NCBI GenBank assembly: GCA_020430865.1
Contig: JAGQIY010001175.1
Span: forward strand, 1 to 12,439
DNA length: 12,439 nt
Direction: 5' to 3'
From: Myxococcales bacterium
GTDB taxonomy: Bacteria; Myxococcota; Polyangia; Polyangiales; Polyangiaceae
Shown: positions 5,839 through 12,439 of the stretch, one piece after another
How positions within the stretch are numbered: position 1 is the stretch's first letter
Layout: the number at the start of each line of letters is the position of its first letter
The notes under the pieces: generated by a model
Told to the model about the DNA's origin: nothing
The model's database searches: none
What the model saw: the letters and a program-made list of their open reading frames with translations, nothing else
Translations under genes and position numbers: made by a program

Positions 5839-8091
5839 TCACTCCGCGGGTTGAGTCACGAGCTTCGGCTCCCGAGGCTTGCGCAGCAGGCTGACGGAGA
5901 AGACGACGAACGCCAGCGCACCCAGTCCAAACAGCGTATCGCCGAACACCCGCGCCCAGCGCAGCGAGTTCATCAGTGGAGTTTGTAGAAATTCGGGGCT
6001 TCGTGCGTACCAGTAGCCGACGTTGACCGAGGCGTTCGTCTGCAGGAGCCCCACGGGCAGCACGCTGAACACGACCATCGAGAACAGGCCCACGTTCATC
6101 AGCCAGAAGGCGATCTTCAGCGGCCGCTCGTTCCAGCGGCGATCTGGCGCCGCGGCGCGCACGCAGAACAGCATCAGCGCCAGACCCAGCATGCCGTAGA
6201 CCCCGAACAGCGCGGCGTGACCGTGCACCGGCGTCGTGTTCAGACCTTGCATGAAGTAGAGCGCGACTGGCGGGTTGATCATGAAGCCGAAGAGGCCGGC
6301 GCCGATGGCGTTCCAGAAGGCCACGGCAACGAAGAAGTAGATCGGGTAGCGATACTTCTGCACCCAGCCCCGGTGCCGCGAGAGTCTGAGGTTCTCCCAG
6401 GCTTCGTAGCCAATGAACACCAGGGGGACGACCTCGAGGGCGCTGAACACCGCGCCGAGCGCCGCCACCATCGATGGCGTTCCGCTGAAGTACAGGTGGT
6501 GCAGCGTGCCGATGATGCCGCCGGCGAGAAAGATCGCCGACGCCATCACGACCGCGCGCTCCGTCGATTTCGGCTCGAGCAAGCCCAGGCGCGCGAACAA
6601 GAACGCGAAGACCACCGTCGCGAACACCTCGAAGAAGCCCTCGACCCACAGGTGCACCACCCACCAGCGCCAGTACTCATCCATCGACAGGTGCGTGTGA
6701 TGTCCATACCCGAGGGCCGCGCCGTAGAAGCCCGCGATGGCCAGCGCGCTGATCACGAACAGCAAGAGCAGCCCCCGACTCGAGTCGTCCTTCCGCCGTA
6801 GCGCGGGCCGCACCGCACGCAGCACCAGCGCGACCCAAAGGAACAAGCCGACGAGCAGCGCGATCTGAAAGGCGCGCCCGAGGTCGATGTACTCGTAGCC
6901 GCTGTGTCCGAAGTAGAAGCGCAGCGTGTCGTCCTGGAAATGGTGCATCACGCTCAGCCACTGCCCCGCCATCGAGCCCAGGACCACGACCACCAGCGCG
7001 CCCAGCAACACGTGCACGCCGAGGCGCTGGTACGGCGGATCGCCGCCGCCGATCGCGGGCGCGACGAACAAGCCAGCCGCCAGCCACGCCGTCGCGATCC
7101 AGAAGATCGCGAGCTGCGTGTGCCAGGTGCGCGTGACGACGTACGGCAGCCATTTCGACAGCGGGACGCCGTAGAAGCCGTCGCCCTCGACGCCGAAGTG
7201 CGCCGTGACCACGCCCATGGCGATTTGAATCAGGAACAGCAGCACGACCACGCCGAAGTAGAGCAGCGACGCGCGCTGCGATGGCGTGAGCTTGGCCTTG
7301 AGCAAGGGATCGTCCTCTGCGGGAGGCACTGGTTCCGCGTGGATTGGCTGGGCCGCCCGCCACCACACCATGCCTGCGATCCCCGCCAGCAATACGATGA
7401 TGCTCACGCCGGTCCAGACCACGGCGCCGCCCGTGACCGTGTTGGCGACCAGGGGCTCATGAGGCCAGTTGTTGGTGTAGCTGACGCCCGCTTCCCCTGG
7501 GCGGTCGACGCTGGCGGCCCACGAGGTCCAGAAGAAGAACGCGGTCAGCTGCTTCAGCTTCTGCGGGTCGGATTGCGCGCCGGCAGGGATGGCGAACTCC
7601 GCGCGGCCGTTGCTGAATACGTCCGTGTAGTGCGCTTGCAGCTTCTCGAGCGCCGCCGCGCGTTCCCTGGACAGCACCAGCACCTGCCTGTCGGCGTCGT
7701 AGGCGTTGCTGCGCACGACATTCTGCAGACGCGCGCGCAGCGCGGCTTGCTGCTCCGAGTTCAGCTGCTCGTAGCGCTCTCCGTGATCCGCTTGGGCGTA
7801 GGCGTTGAGCAGCGAGATCGCCGCGCGGTGCAGGTAGTCGGCGGTCCAGTCGGGAGCGACGTAGCTGCCGTGGCCCCAGACGGAGCCGACTTCCATGCCG
7901 CCCATCGCCTGCCACACGTTCTGACCGGTGAGGATCTCGTCCTGACCGATCAGCTCGTGGCCCTCGGCGTCGACGACGCGCGCCGGGATCGGCGCTGCTT
8001 CCTGCTCGATGCGATGTCCGGTGTAGAGAAGCACTGCGAACGAGGCGACAATCACCACCACGAGCGCCTTCCAGGGCGTGGTCCACTTCAT
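5839..8091 (-). CDS. norB: Quinol-dependent nitric oxide reductase (qNOR type NorB)
   Basis: A 750-aa inner-membrane heme-copper-oxidase-superfamily enzyme that reduces 2 NO to N2O with electrons from quinol. After the first helix (about 8-24) comes the periplasmic domain typical of the single-subunit form: GQNVWQAMGGMEVGS (56-70), GHGSYVAPDWTADYL (73-87), FFFWTSWAAS (185-194) and YTNNWPHEPL (205-214). The catalytic part has His324 (WHTQ) and His625 as heme b ligands, His623 for heme b3 (PVHGH), and His480, Glu484, His531 and His532 for the non-heme iron FeB, so all ligands are present. Length is normal for qNOR. The ATG at 8091 has a sigma-54 promoter match just upstream but no good ribosome binding site. 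The activator gene follows directly, and NnrS and hemerythrin genes lie across the divergent promoter. Confidence 0.97.
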   Translation of the reverse strand: MKWTTPWKALVVVIVASFAVLLYTGHRIEQEAAPIPARVVDAEGHELIGQDEILTGQNVWQAMGGMEVGSVWGHGSYVAPDWTADYLHRAAISLLNAYAQADHGERYEQLNSEQQAALRARLQNVVRSNAYDADRQVLVLSRERAAALEKLQAHYTDVFSNGRAEFAIPAGAQSDPQKLKQLTAFFFWTSWAASVDRPGEAGVSYTNNWPHEPLVANTVTGGAVVWTGVSIIVLLAGIAGMVWWRAAQPIHAEPVPPAEDDPLLKAKLTPSQRASLLYFGVVVLLFLIQIAMGVVTAHFGVEGDGFYGVPLSKWLPYVVTRTWHTQLAIFWIATAWLAAGLFVAPAIGGGDPPYQRLGVHVLLGALVVVVLGSMAGQWLSVMHHFQDDTLRFYFGHSGYEYIDLGRAFQIALLVGLFLWVALVLRAVRPALRRKDDSSRGLLLLFVISALAIAGFYGAALGYGHHTHLSMDEYWRWWVVHLWVEGFFEVFATVVFAFLFARLGLLEPKSTERAVVMASAIFLAGGIIGTLHHLYFSGTPSMVAALGAVFSALEVVPLVFIGYEAWENLRLSRHRGWVQKYRYPIYFFVAVAFWNAIGAGLFGFMINPPVALYFMQGLNTTPVHGHAALFGVYGMLGLALMLFCVRAAAPDRRWNERPLKIAFWLMNVGLFSMVVFSVLPVGLLQTNASVNVGYWYARSPEFLQTPLMNSLRWARVFGDTLFGLGALAFVVFSVSLLRKPREPKLVTQPAE

Positions 8092-8103
8092 GACGCGCCC
8101 CGT

Positions 8104-8119
8104 AGCAACACCCGCGCCA
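8104..8119 (-). promoter_or_regulatory. Sigma-54 (-24/-12) promoter for norB
   Basis: Read on the minus strand from 8119 to 8104 the sequence is TGGCGCGGGTGTTGCT. It matches the sigma-54 consensus TGGCACG-N4-TTGCW with one mismatch, including the invariant GG and GC with 10 nt between them. Transcription would begin near 8093, only about 2 nt before the norB ATG at 8091, so the message would be nearly leaderless. The presence of a sigma-54 activator as the second gene of the unit supports the call. Confidence 0.7.
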
Positions 8120-8143
8120 TGTCGTTTGCTGCGGGAGTTCCTA

Positions 8144-8163
8144 CAATTCCACGGGGCAATTCC
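8144..8163. repeat. CAATTCC direct repeats in the divergent region
   Basis: CAATTCC occurs at 8144-8150 and again at 8157-8163, 13 bp apart, and CAATTC recurs at 8219-8224. On the minus strand these read GGAATTG, with GGAAC close by (8141-8137). They stand out as AT-containing words in GC-rich DNA between two sigma-54 promoters. They could be binding half-sites or part of an AT-rich bend; their closeness to the norB -24 box is short for an enhancer. Confidence 0.3.
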
Positions 8164-8259
8164 CTTCGCGAGTGCGGCGTCTGGGCGCTGGCGGACCTCG
8201 CTCGGGGGCGCTGTGCAGCAATTCGCAGTCCCGCGACGGCCCCGTCGCTCGCCCCAGCC

Positions 8260-8285
8260 TGTTCCAGCTGTTCAATTTTGGAACA
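8260..8285. promoter_or_regulatory. Inverted repeat, candidate enhancer site for the sigma-54 activator
   Basis: TGTTCCA (8260-8266) and TGGAACA (8279-8285) form a perfect 7-bp dyad with 12 bp between. A second half-site TGTTC at 8269-8273 gives an overlapping dyad TGTTC-N7-GAACA with the same right arm. It lies about 60 bp upstream of the plus-strand -24 box and about 140 bp upstream of the norB -24 box, distances usual for enhancer-binding proteins. Binding by the activator at 4779-5834 is inference. Confidence 0.5.
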
Positions 8286-8345
8286 CCTCGCGGACTCCCC
8301 CGGGTTTGGGGGTGAGAAATGCGGCGAAAACGCGCTGTTTGGCGT

Positions 8346-8361
8346 TGGCCCGAAAGCTGCT
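8346..8361 (+). promoter_or_regulatory. Sigma-54 (-24/-12) promoter for the CopD-like/hemerythrin/nnrS unit
   Basis: TGGCCCGAAAGCTGCT fits TGGCACG-N4-TTGCW with two mismatches and keeps GG and GC at the invariant spacing. Transcription would start near 8372, about 8 nt before the ATG at 8380, so the leader would again be extremely short. It mirrors the norB promoter on the other strand. Confidence 0.55.
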
Positions 8362-8379
8362 CAGTGCCTGCTGAGCGCG

Positions 8380-8886
8380 ATGCACACCCTCTACCTGCTG
8401 TCGGTCTACCTGCACATCCTGTGCGCCATCGTCTGGATCGGCGGCATCGCCTTCCTGGTCTTCGTCGTGGTCCCCTGGCTGCGCAGCGGAGGTCAACGCG
8501 TGGCGGGATTGTTCCTCAGGGAAACTGGAGCCCGCTTCCGGCGCATCGGCTGGATCTGTTTCGTGGTGCTCCTGGTGACTGGCACCTTCAACCTGTACAT
8601 GCGGGGCGTGCACCTCGGCGACTTCGTCGACGCGAGCTGGCTGACGTCGCCGTTCGGGCTTATCGTGCAAGCCAAGCTCGGGCTGTTCGTCGCCGTGCTG
8701 ATCGTGAGCGCCATCCACGACTTCGTCGTCGGTCCCCGCGCCACCCAGGCGATCCTCGCGGACGCGACTTCGCCCGAGACCGCGCGCCTGCGGGTGCAGG
8801 CGCAGCGCCTGGGCCGGCTGAACGCCGTCCTGGCGCTGCTCCTGGTCGCGGTCGCCGTCACTCTGGTTCGAGGTGTTCCATGGTAG
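8380..8886 (+). CDS. CopD-like integral membrane protein
   Basis: A 168-aa membrane protein with about four helices (4-31, 57-75, 97-118, 147-164). The first helix has YLHILCAIVWIGG (residues 10-22), with His12 and the W-x-G-G pattern typical of CopD-family proteins; the third carries AKLGLFVAVLI ending in HDFVVGPRA (113-121). CopD members were named for copper uptake or resistance, but the same fold occurs in many small proteins of unknown role, and the membrane His residues could bind copper or heme. The ATG at 8380 sits just after the predicted sigma-54 promoter and has no clear ribosome binding site. The gene overlaps the following hemerythrin gene by 7 nt, which suggests joint action in the NO response. 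Confidence 0.8.
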   Translation: MHTLYLLSVYLHILCAIVWIGGIAFLVFVVVPWLRSGGQRVAGLFLRETGARFRRIGWICFVVLLVTGTFNLYMRGVHLGDFVDASWLTSPFGLIVQAKLGLFVAVLIVSAIHDFVVGPRATQAILADATSPETARLRVQAQRLGRLNAVLALLLVAVAVTLVRGVPW

Positions 8887-9380
8887 AAGTACGACGCATC
8901 ACCGAGTACCTGACGCTGGACCACCAGCGACTCCATCGGGAGCTCGAAGCGTCGACCGAGGGCGGCGCGTTTCACCCCGGGCCGTACGCGCGCTTTCGCG
9001 CTGGACTGCTGCGGCACATCGGGCTCGAGGAGAAGCTGCTGTTCCCCGCGGTAAGGCGCGCCTCGGGTGAGCTGCCAGAGGGAGCGGCTCGGCTGCGCAT
9101 CGAGCACGGGGCGCTCACGTCGCTCTTGGTGCCGACCCCGGACGTCGCGCTGGTGAGAGAGATCGCCTCGCTGCTGGATGGGCATGACGCGCAAGAAGAG
9201 GCGGGAGGGGTCTACGCGCGCTGCGAGGAGGCGCTCGGGGAAGCGGTGAGTCGGGAGCTGACCCGGGAGGCCGAACGGCGCGCCTCACCCCCGCTGATGC
9301 CGCACTACGATGGCCCGACGGTGCATCGAACGGCGGCCTCGGCGCTGGCCGCAGCTCAGCACGCAAGGCGCAAGCGCTAG
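8880..9380 (+). CDS. Hemerythrin (HHE) domain-containing protein
   Basis: A 166-aa soluble four-helix-bundle protein. Its ligand pattern is complete for a bacterial HHE domain: LDHQRLHRE (His15), RHIGLEEKLLFP (His46, Glu50), IEHGAL (His76) and GHDAQEEAGGVY (His102, Glu106). Such domains hold a di-iron centre that binds O2 or NO, or deliver iron for repair of nitrosatively damaged iron-sulfur clusters (as in the YtfE/RIC group). It lacks the N-terminal ScdA region of YtfE as far as can be seen. The C-terminal 30 residues (SPPLMPHYDGPTVHR onward) are a basic, probably disordered tail. The ATG at 8880 follows a GAGGTG site and overlaps the CopD-like stop by 7 nt, indicating translational coupling. 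NnrS follows after 61 bp. Confidence 0.88.
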   Translation: MVEVRRITEYLTLDHQRLHRELEASTEGGAFHPGPYARFRAGLLRHIGLEEKLLFPAVRRASGELPEGAARLRIEHGALTSLLVPTPDVALVREIASLLDGHDAQEEAGGVYARCEEALGEAVSRELTREAERRASPPLMPHYDGPTVHRTAASALAAAQHARRKR

Positions 9381-9441
9381 CAGGGGGTTGAAGGACATGC
9401 TGCCAATCCAACAGCCAGCTAGGCGCGGAAGGGACGCTTGA

Positions 9442-10623
9442 ATGGCACAGCTGATCCAACTCACCGAACCGCGGCCCCAGGTCGACGCGCGCGGCTTCGC
9501 GCTGTTCGACAAGGGCTTTCGGGTGTTCTTCGCCCTGGCGTCGCTCCACGCCGCGCTCTTCGTACCGGCGTGGGTGCTGATGGTGACCGGCTTCCTGCCG
9601 ATGACCGCCAGCGGCATGAGCTGGCATGGTCACGAGATGCTGTTTGGCTTCGCGGTCGCGGTGATCGCCGGCTTCTTGCTCACCGCAGCGAGCAACTGGA
9701 CGGGGAGGGAGACGGCGCGGGGCGTGTTCCTTGGCTCGCTTGCCGGCGTGTGGTTGCTGGGGCGCGCCGCGCCGTTCGTGTTGCCTGGTGGTCTGGCTGC
9801 GGCCGTGGACCTGGCGTTCTTGCCGCTGGTCATGCTCGCCCTGGGACGCGCGATTGTTCCCACGCGGAACCGGAGGAACTACGGCTTCCTGGGGCTGCTC
9901 GCGCTGCTCGAACTCCTGAGCGCGCTGCATCACGCCGGCGGGCTCGGCTGGCTCCCGGGTTGGGAGCGCAAGGCACAGCTGCTGGCCGTGGACGTGATCG
10001 CGATCATCATCTGCGTGATGACGGCGCGAGTGCTGCCGATGTTCACGCGCAATGCGACGGGCTTCGACGTGAAGCGTCGCCCCTTGGCGGAGCGCGCCGC
10101 GCTGGTCGGGCTCGGAGCCGTGCTGGCGCTCGGTGTGGCTGACGCGCCGGCGTGGGCGGTATCGAGCGTAGCCGGACTGACGGCGCTGGCGCTGGTCGTT
10201 CGAAGCTGGGGCTGGGGCTTTCGGGCGAGCCTCGGCACCCCGCTGCTCTGGGTCTTGCACCTGGGGAACGCGTTCCTCGCGCTGTCACTTGCGCTGCGCG
10301 CCGTGCCGAGCCTGGCGTCGTCTCAGATCGCACTGCATGCGTTCACGCTGGGTTGCCTGGCGATGCTGTGCCTTGGCATGATGGCGCGCGTTTCCCTGGG
10401 GCACACGGGGCGCGCGCTGGCGCCCTCGGGCGCCGTCGAGGTGAGCTTCTGGCTGTTGCTGGTCTCCGTCGGCGCGCGAGTGGTGGCACCCTGGCTGCTG
10501 CCAGCCTTCTATCGAGGTCAGCTGCTGGTCGCGGGGGTGGCCTGGAGCCTGGCCTTCGGGGTGTTCCTCGTGGCGTCCTTGCCGATGTGGCTGCGCGCAC
10601 GGGTCGACGGCAAGCCTGGCTGA
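9442..10623 (+). CDS. nnrS: NnrS family membrane protein
   Basis: A 393-aa polytopic membrane protein with about 12 hydrophobic segments. Diagnostic pieces are WHGHEMLFGFAVAVIAGFLL (61-80), the NWTG motif (85-88), ARVLPMFTRN (195-204), HAFTLGCL (299-306) and MMARVSLGHTGR (313-324). NnrS is a heme- and copper-containing inner-membrane protein, described mainly in denitrifiers and pathogens. It protects cells during NO exposure, apparently by limiting formation of iron-nitrosyl complexes rather than by consuming NO. Conserved His residues (62, 64, 299, 321) are candidates for metal or heme binding. The ATG at 9442 follows GGAAGGGA. Only 61 bp separate it from the hemerythrin gene and I see no terminator, so it is probably the third gene of the divergent sigma-54 unit. 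Confidence 0.95.
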   Translation: MAQLIQLTEPRPQVDARGFALFDKGFRVFFALASLHAALFVPAWVLMVTGFLPMTASGMSWHGHEMLFGFAVAVIAGFLLTAASNWTGRETARGVFLGSLAGVWLLGRAAPFVLPGGLAAAVDLAFLPLVMLALGRAIVPTRNRRNYGFLGLLALLELLSALHHAGGLGWLPGWERKAQLLAVDVIAIIICVMTARVLPMFTRNATGFDVKRRPLAERAALVGLGAVLALGVADAPAWAVSSVAGLTALALVVRSWGWGFRASLGTPLLWVLHLGNAFLALSLALRAVPSLASSQIALHAFTLGCLAMLCLGMMARVSLGHTGRALAPSGAVEVSFWLLLVSVGARVVAPWLLPAFYRGQLLVAGVAWSLAFGVFLVASLPMWLRARVDGKPG

Positions 10624-10763
10624 TCCCGGTCGGCCGACTCTGTAGGAGCTGGGGGATTACCTCAAGGAAATCGGTGTGCTCGGCGCGCCCCGGGAAACTC
10701 AGCTGATTTGCCCGCTTGCCGACGGGGGTGTCGCTGGTTGCCTCGATGACGCGAGGTGGGCAA

Positions 10764-10779
10764 TGGGGAGTTGTTTGCA
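10764..10779 (+). promoter_or_regulatory. Weak sigma-54-like site upstream of the receiver-EAL gene
   Basis: TGGGGAGTTGTTTGCA keeps the invariant GG and GC with 10 nt between and has a perfect TTGCA -12 element, but three mismatches in the -24 element. Transcription would start near 10790, giving a leader of about 63 nt to the GTG at 10853. The rest of the 229-bp gap (10624-10852) shows only a short CCTCG/CGAGG hairpin at 10741-10756. Confidence 0.28.
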
Positions 10780-10852
10780 CCTTGTGACACGAAGCGCGGG
10801 GCGGCGCGAGATGAGCGCTTGAATGCCGACGTCGTCCGCGTAACAAACACGT

Positions 10853-12016
10853 GTGGCTAGCTCCCGCCCCCCGCGCTCGGCCCAGGTTCTGCTGGTCGAT
10901 GACGAACCGATGTTGCTGCGCGCCCTGAGCCGCCACCTGGAGCACGCCGGCTACGGCGTCACGACGTGCATCGATGGTGCGAGCGCCGTCGACGCGCTGG
11001 AGGAGGGGGAGTTCGACGTGGTGATCAGCGATGTGGCGATGCCGGAGATGTCCGGAATCGAGTTGCTGCGCGCGATCCGCGGGCGGCACCACAGCTTGCC
11101 GGTGGTGCTGATGTCCGGTGCCCCCGACGTCGAGTCCGCCGTGGACGCCCTGAAGCACGGGGCCCTCCGCTACCTGCTCAAGCCGATCGCCGCCAGCGAG
11201 CTGCTCGAGGTGGTAGCCCGCGCAGTGCGCTTGCGCGCGCTGGCGTTGGTCCAGCGCGAGACACTGGCCGTGCTGGGCACCGGGCTAGGTTGCCCCGGGG
11301 AAATTGCGACGCTCGAGGCGGAGTTCAGTCAAGCCGTCGCGTCGCTCTGGATGGCTTTTCAGCCGCTGCTGAGTGCCAAGGACCGGAGCGTGTTCGGCTA
11401 CGAAGCCCTGCTGCGCACGCAGGGCAGCCTGTACGAGCCGAGCGCGATGCTCGACGCCGCCGAGCGCCTCGACGCCGTGTGGTCCCTCGGCCGCGTGATC
11501 CGGGCACAGGTGGCCTGGCAGCTCGCCCGCTCGGACGCGTCGTCGGTGATGTTCGTCAACCTGCACCCCTGGGATCTGATGGATCCGGAGTTGTTCGCAC
11601 CCGATGCGCCGCTCAGTCAGCTCGCAGAGCGGGTCGTCCTGGAGATCACCGAGCGGGTGGCGCTCGACCGCGTCGAGGACACTCAGGGTCGAGTGAACCT
11701 GCTGCGAGGCCTTGGCTACCGCATCGCGGTGGATGACCTCGGCGCGGGCTACGCGGGGCTTGCCAGCTTCGCTCAGCTCGAGCCTGAGATCGTGAAGCTA
11801 GACATCTCGCTCGTTCGCGGCGTCCACTCGAGCCTGGTGAAGCGTCGTCTCGTATCTTCGATGGTGACGCTGTGCCAGGAGCTCGGGTCGCTGGTGGTCG
11901 CCGAGGGCATCGAGACCGAAGCCGAGCGGGACGTACTCGTGGATCTCGGCTGCGATCTGCTTCAGGGCTTTCGCTTTGCGCGACCTGGGCCTGCGTTGCC
12001 CCGGGCGAGCTGGTAG
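10853..12016 (+). CDS. Two-domain response regulator: receiver plus EAL c-di-GMP phosphodiesterase
   Basis: A 387-aa cytoplasmic protein. The receiver domain (about 10-125) has the acidic pair Asp16/Asp17, phosphoacceptor Asp60 in ISDVAMPEMSG, Ser88 and Lys110 (LKPI), all in place. After a helical linker, the EAL domain (about 155-380) keeps the catalytic set: YEALLR (Glu184), FVNLHP (Asn236), LEITE (Glu264), VDDLGAGYAGL (Asp294, Asp295), VKLDIS (Lys315), AEGIE (Glu351) and LQGF (Gln371). It should therefore hydrolyse c-di-GMP to pGpG when active, controlled by phosphorylation from an unknown kinase; no kinase gene is in view. The GTG at 10853 is the first in-frame start and has no clear ribosome binding site, so the true start is slightly uncertain. 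It lies 229 bp past nnrS, probably a separate unit. Confidence 0.93.
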   Translation: MASSRPPRSAQVLLVDDEPMLLRALSRHLEHAGYGVTTCIDGASAVDALEEGEFDVVISDVAMPEMSGIELLRAIRGRHHSLPVVLMSGAPDVESAVDALKHGALRYLLKPIAASELLEVVARAVRLRALALVQRETLAVLGTGLGCPGEIATLEAEFSQAVASLWMAFQPLLSAKDRSVFGYEALLRTQGSLYEPSAMLDAAERLDAVWSLGRVIRAQVAWQLARSDASSVMFVNLHPWDLMDPELFAPDAPLSQLAERVVLEITERVALDRVEDTQGRVNLLRGLGYRIAVDDLGAGYAGLASFAQLEPEIVKLDISLVRGVHSSLVKRRLVSSMVTLCQELGSLVVAEGIETEAERDVLVDLGCDLLQGFRFARPGPALPRASW

Positions 12017-12063
12017 CCGTTGGGTCCAGCGTTGCCCCTGCGCGGAAACGAGCGTTCCAGTCG

Positions 12064-12439
12064 CTAGAGCATCGCGAGCATCTGCGCTTCGGCGCAGCGA
12101 GCCCTTAGTCGCGCCATGGGTGCGGTCGGCGGGACGACGACGAAGTACTTACCGGCTCGCGACTTCCAGAGCGGAACTGACGAAATGGTGTCGTCCAGGG
12201 TGCCCAGGCGCTCCGCAGCGGCAGCGAACAGCGGGTCTTCCGGGTCCTTCAGGAAGAGCAGCCAGCTCGCGCGGCGCAGGATCGGGAGCTGCTCTTCGAG
12301 CAACGCACGCGCCGTGAGCACCACTCCTAGAGCGCGTGTTTCAACGAAGCAAACAATGGGCGGTGGTCCACCGTCGAGGAAGCGCAGCTTCTTCAGGTAC
12401 TCGACGTATGCGCCAAGCGAGCTCCGCGGGGCGTCGATG
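12064..12439 (-). CDS. Hypothetical protein, 5' end beyond window
   Basis: The minus-strand frame ending in TAG at 12064-12066 stays open to the right edge, giving at least 125 residues. A GTG at 12324 could start an 86-aa protein, but the frame upstream of it reads as normal protein (including YVEYLKKLRFLDGGPP and IVCFVETRALG), so I treat it as the C-terminal part of a longer gene. Visible features are a hydrophobic mixed alpha/beta segment, the acidic stretch KDPEDPLFAAAAERLGTLDD, then GKYFVVVPPTAPMARLRARCAEA near the end in two pieces. No family is recognised. It converges on the receiver-EAL gene with 47 bp between stops, where I see no clear terminator. Confidence 0.65.
   Translation of the reverse strand, partial: IDAPRSSLGAYVEYLKKLRFLDGGPPPIVCFVETRALGVVLTARALLEEQLPILRRASWLLFLKDPEDPLFAAAAERLGTLDDTISSVPLWKSRAGKYFVVVPPTAPMARLRARCAEAQMLAML

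Noticed and set aside
6904..8379. Plus-strand open frame joined in frame to the CopD-like gene
   Set aside because: This part is antisense to norB and its product is His/Arg/Gln-rich without domain features. The real gene starts at the ATG at 8380.
9115..10260. Minus-strand open frame of 381 codons
   Set aside because: Antisense to the nnrS gene and part of the hemerythrin gene, with low-complexity Arg/Gln/Pro content; nnrS is clearly the coding strand.
12064..12324. Complete 86-aa gene starting at GTG 12324
   Set aside because: The frame stays open and protein-like up to the right edge, so a longer gene cut by the window is more likely.

Overview
The window is very GC-rich chromosomal DNA with strong G/C preference at third codon positions. 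It carries a Gly/Ser/Ala-repeat lipoprotein with a Cys-rich C-terminus, a sigma-54 enhancer-binding regulator and a receiver-EAL protein. This mix suggests a myxobacterium-like organism (Myxococcota, Polyangium/Sorangium type). That assignment is inference from style, not from a marker gene.

Left part (1-4237), apparently unlinked housekeeping and accessory genes: a tandem DNA repeat with a 150-bp period (1-264); a minus-strand helical protein of unknown function; a minus-strand VOC/glyoxalase-fold protein; a plus-strand pair, a DUF1697 protein and a membrane-anchored TPR protein, whose stop and start overlap as TTGA; a minus-strand four-helix membrane protein; and a minus-strand Cys-rich lipoprotein containing a 24-bp minisatellite.

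Central part (4295-10623), a nitric oxide response and detoxification island. On the minus strand, a quinol-dependent nitric oxide reductase (norB, qNOR type) is followed 4 nt later by a sigma-54 activator that has no recognisable sensor domain. Divergently on the plus strand lie a CopD-like membrane protein, a hemerythrin-domain protein overlapping it by 7 nt, and an NnrS protein. A second, degenerate hemerythrin-like gene converges on the activator gene. The 288-bp divergent intergenic region holds good -24/-12 (sigma-54) promoter matches for both transcription units and a TGTTCCA/TGGAACA dyad that could be the activator site. The simplest model is one NO-responsive divergon: the activator drives both arms from sigma-54 promoters, NorB reduces NO to N2O, and NnrS and the hemerythrin limit iron and nitrosative damage.

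Right part (10853-12439): a two-domain response regulator (receiver plus EAL c-di-GMP phosphodiesterase) with a weak sigma-54-like site upstream, then a convergent minus-strand gene of unknown function that runs off the right edge.

The most unusual points are the sensorless activator coupled to norB, the paired sigma-54 promoters with almost no 5' leader, the co-transcribed CopD-like/hemerythrin pair, and a hemerythrin paralogue that has lost one metal-ligand histidine.
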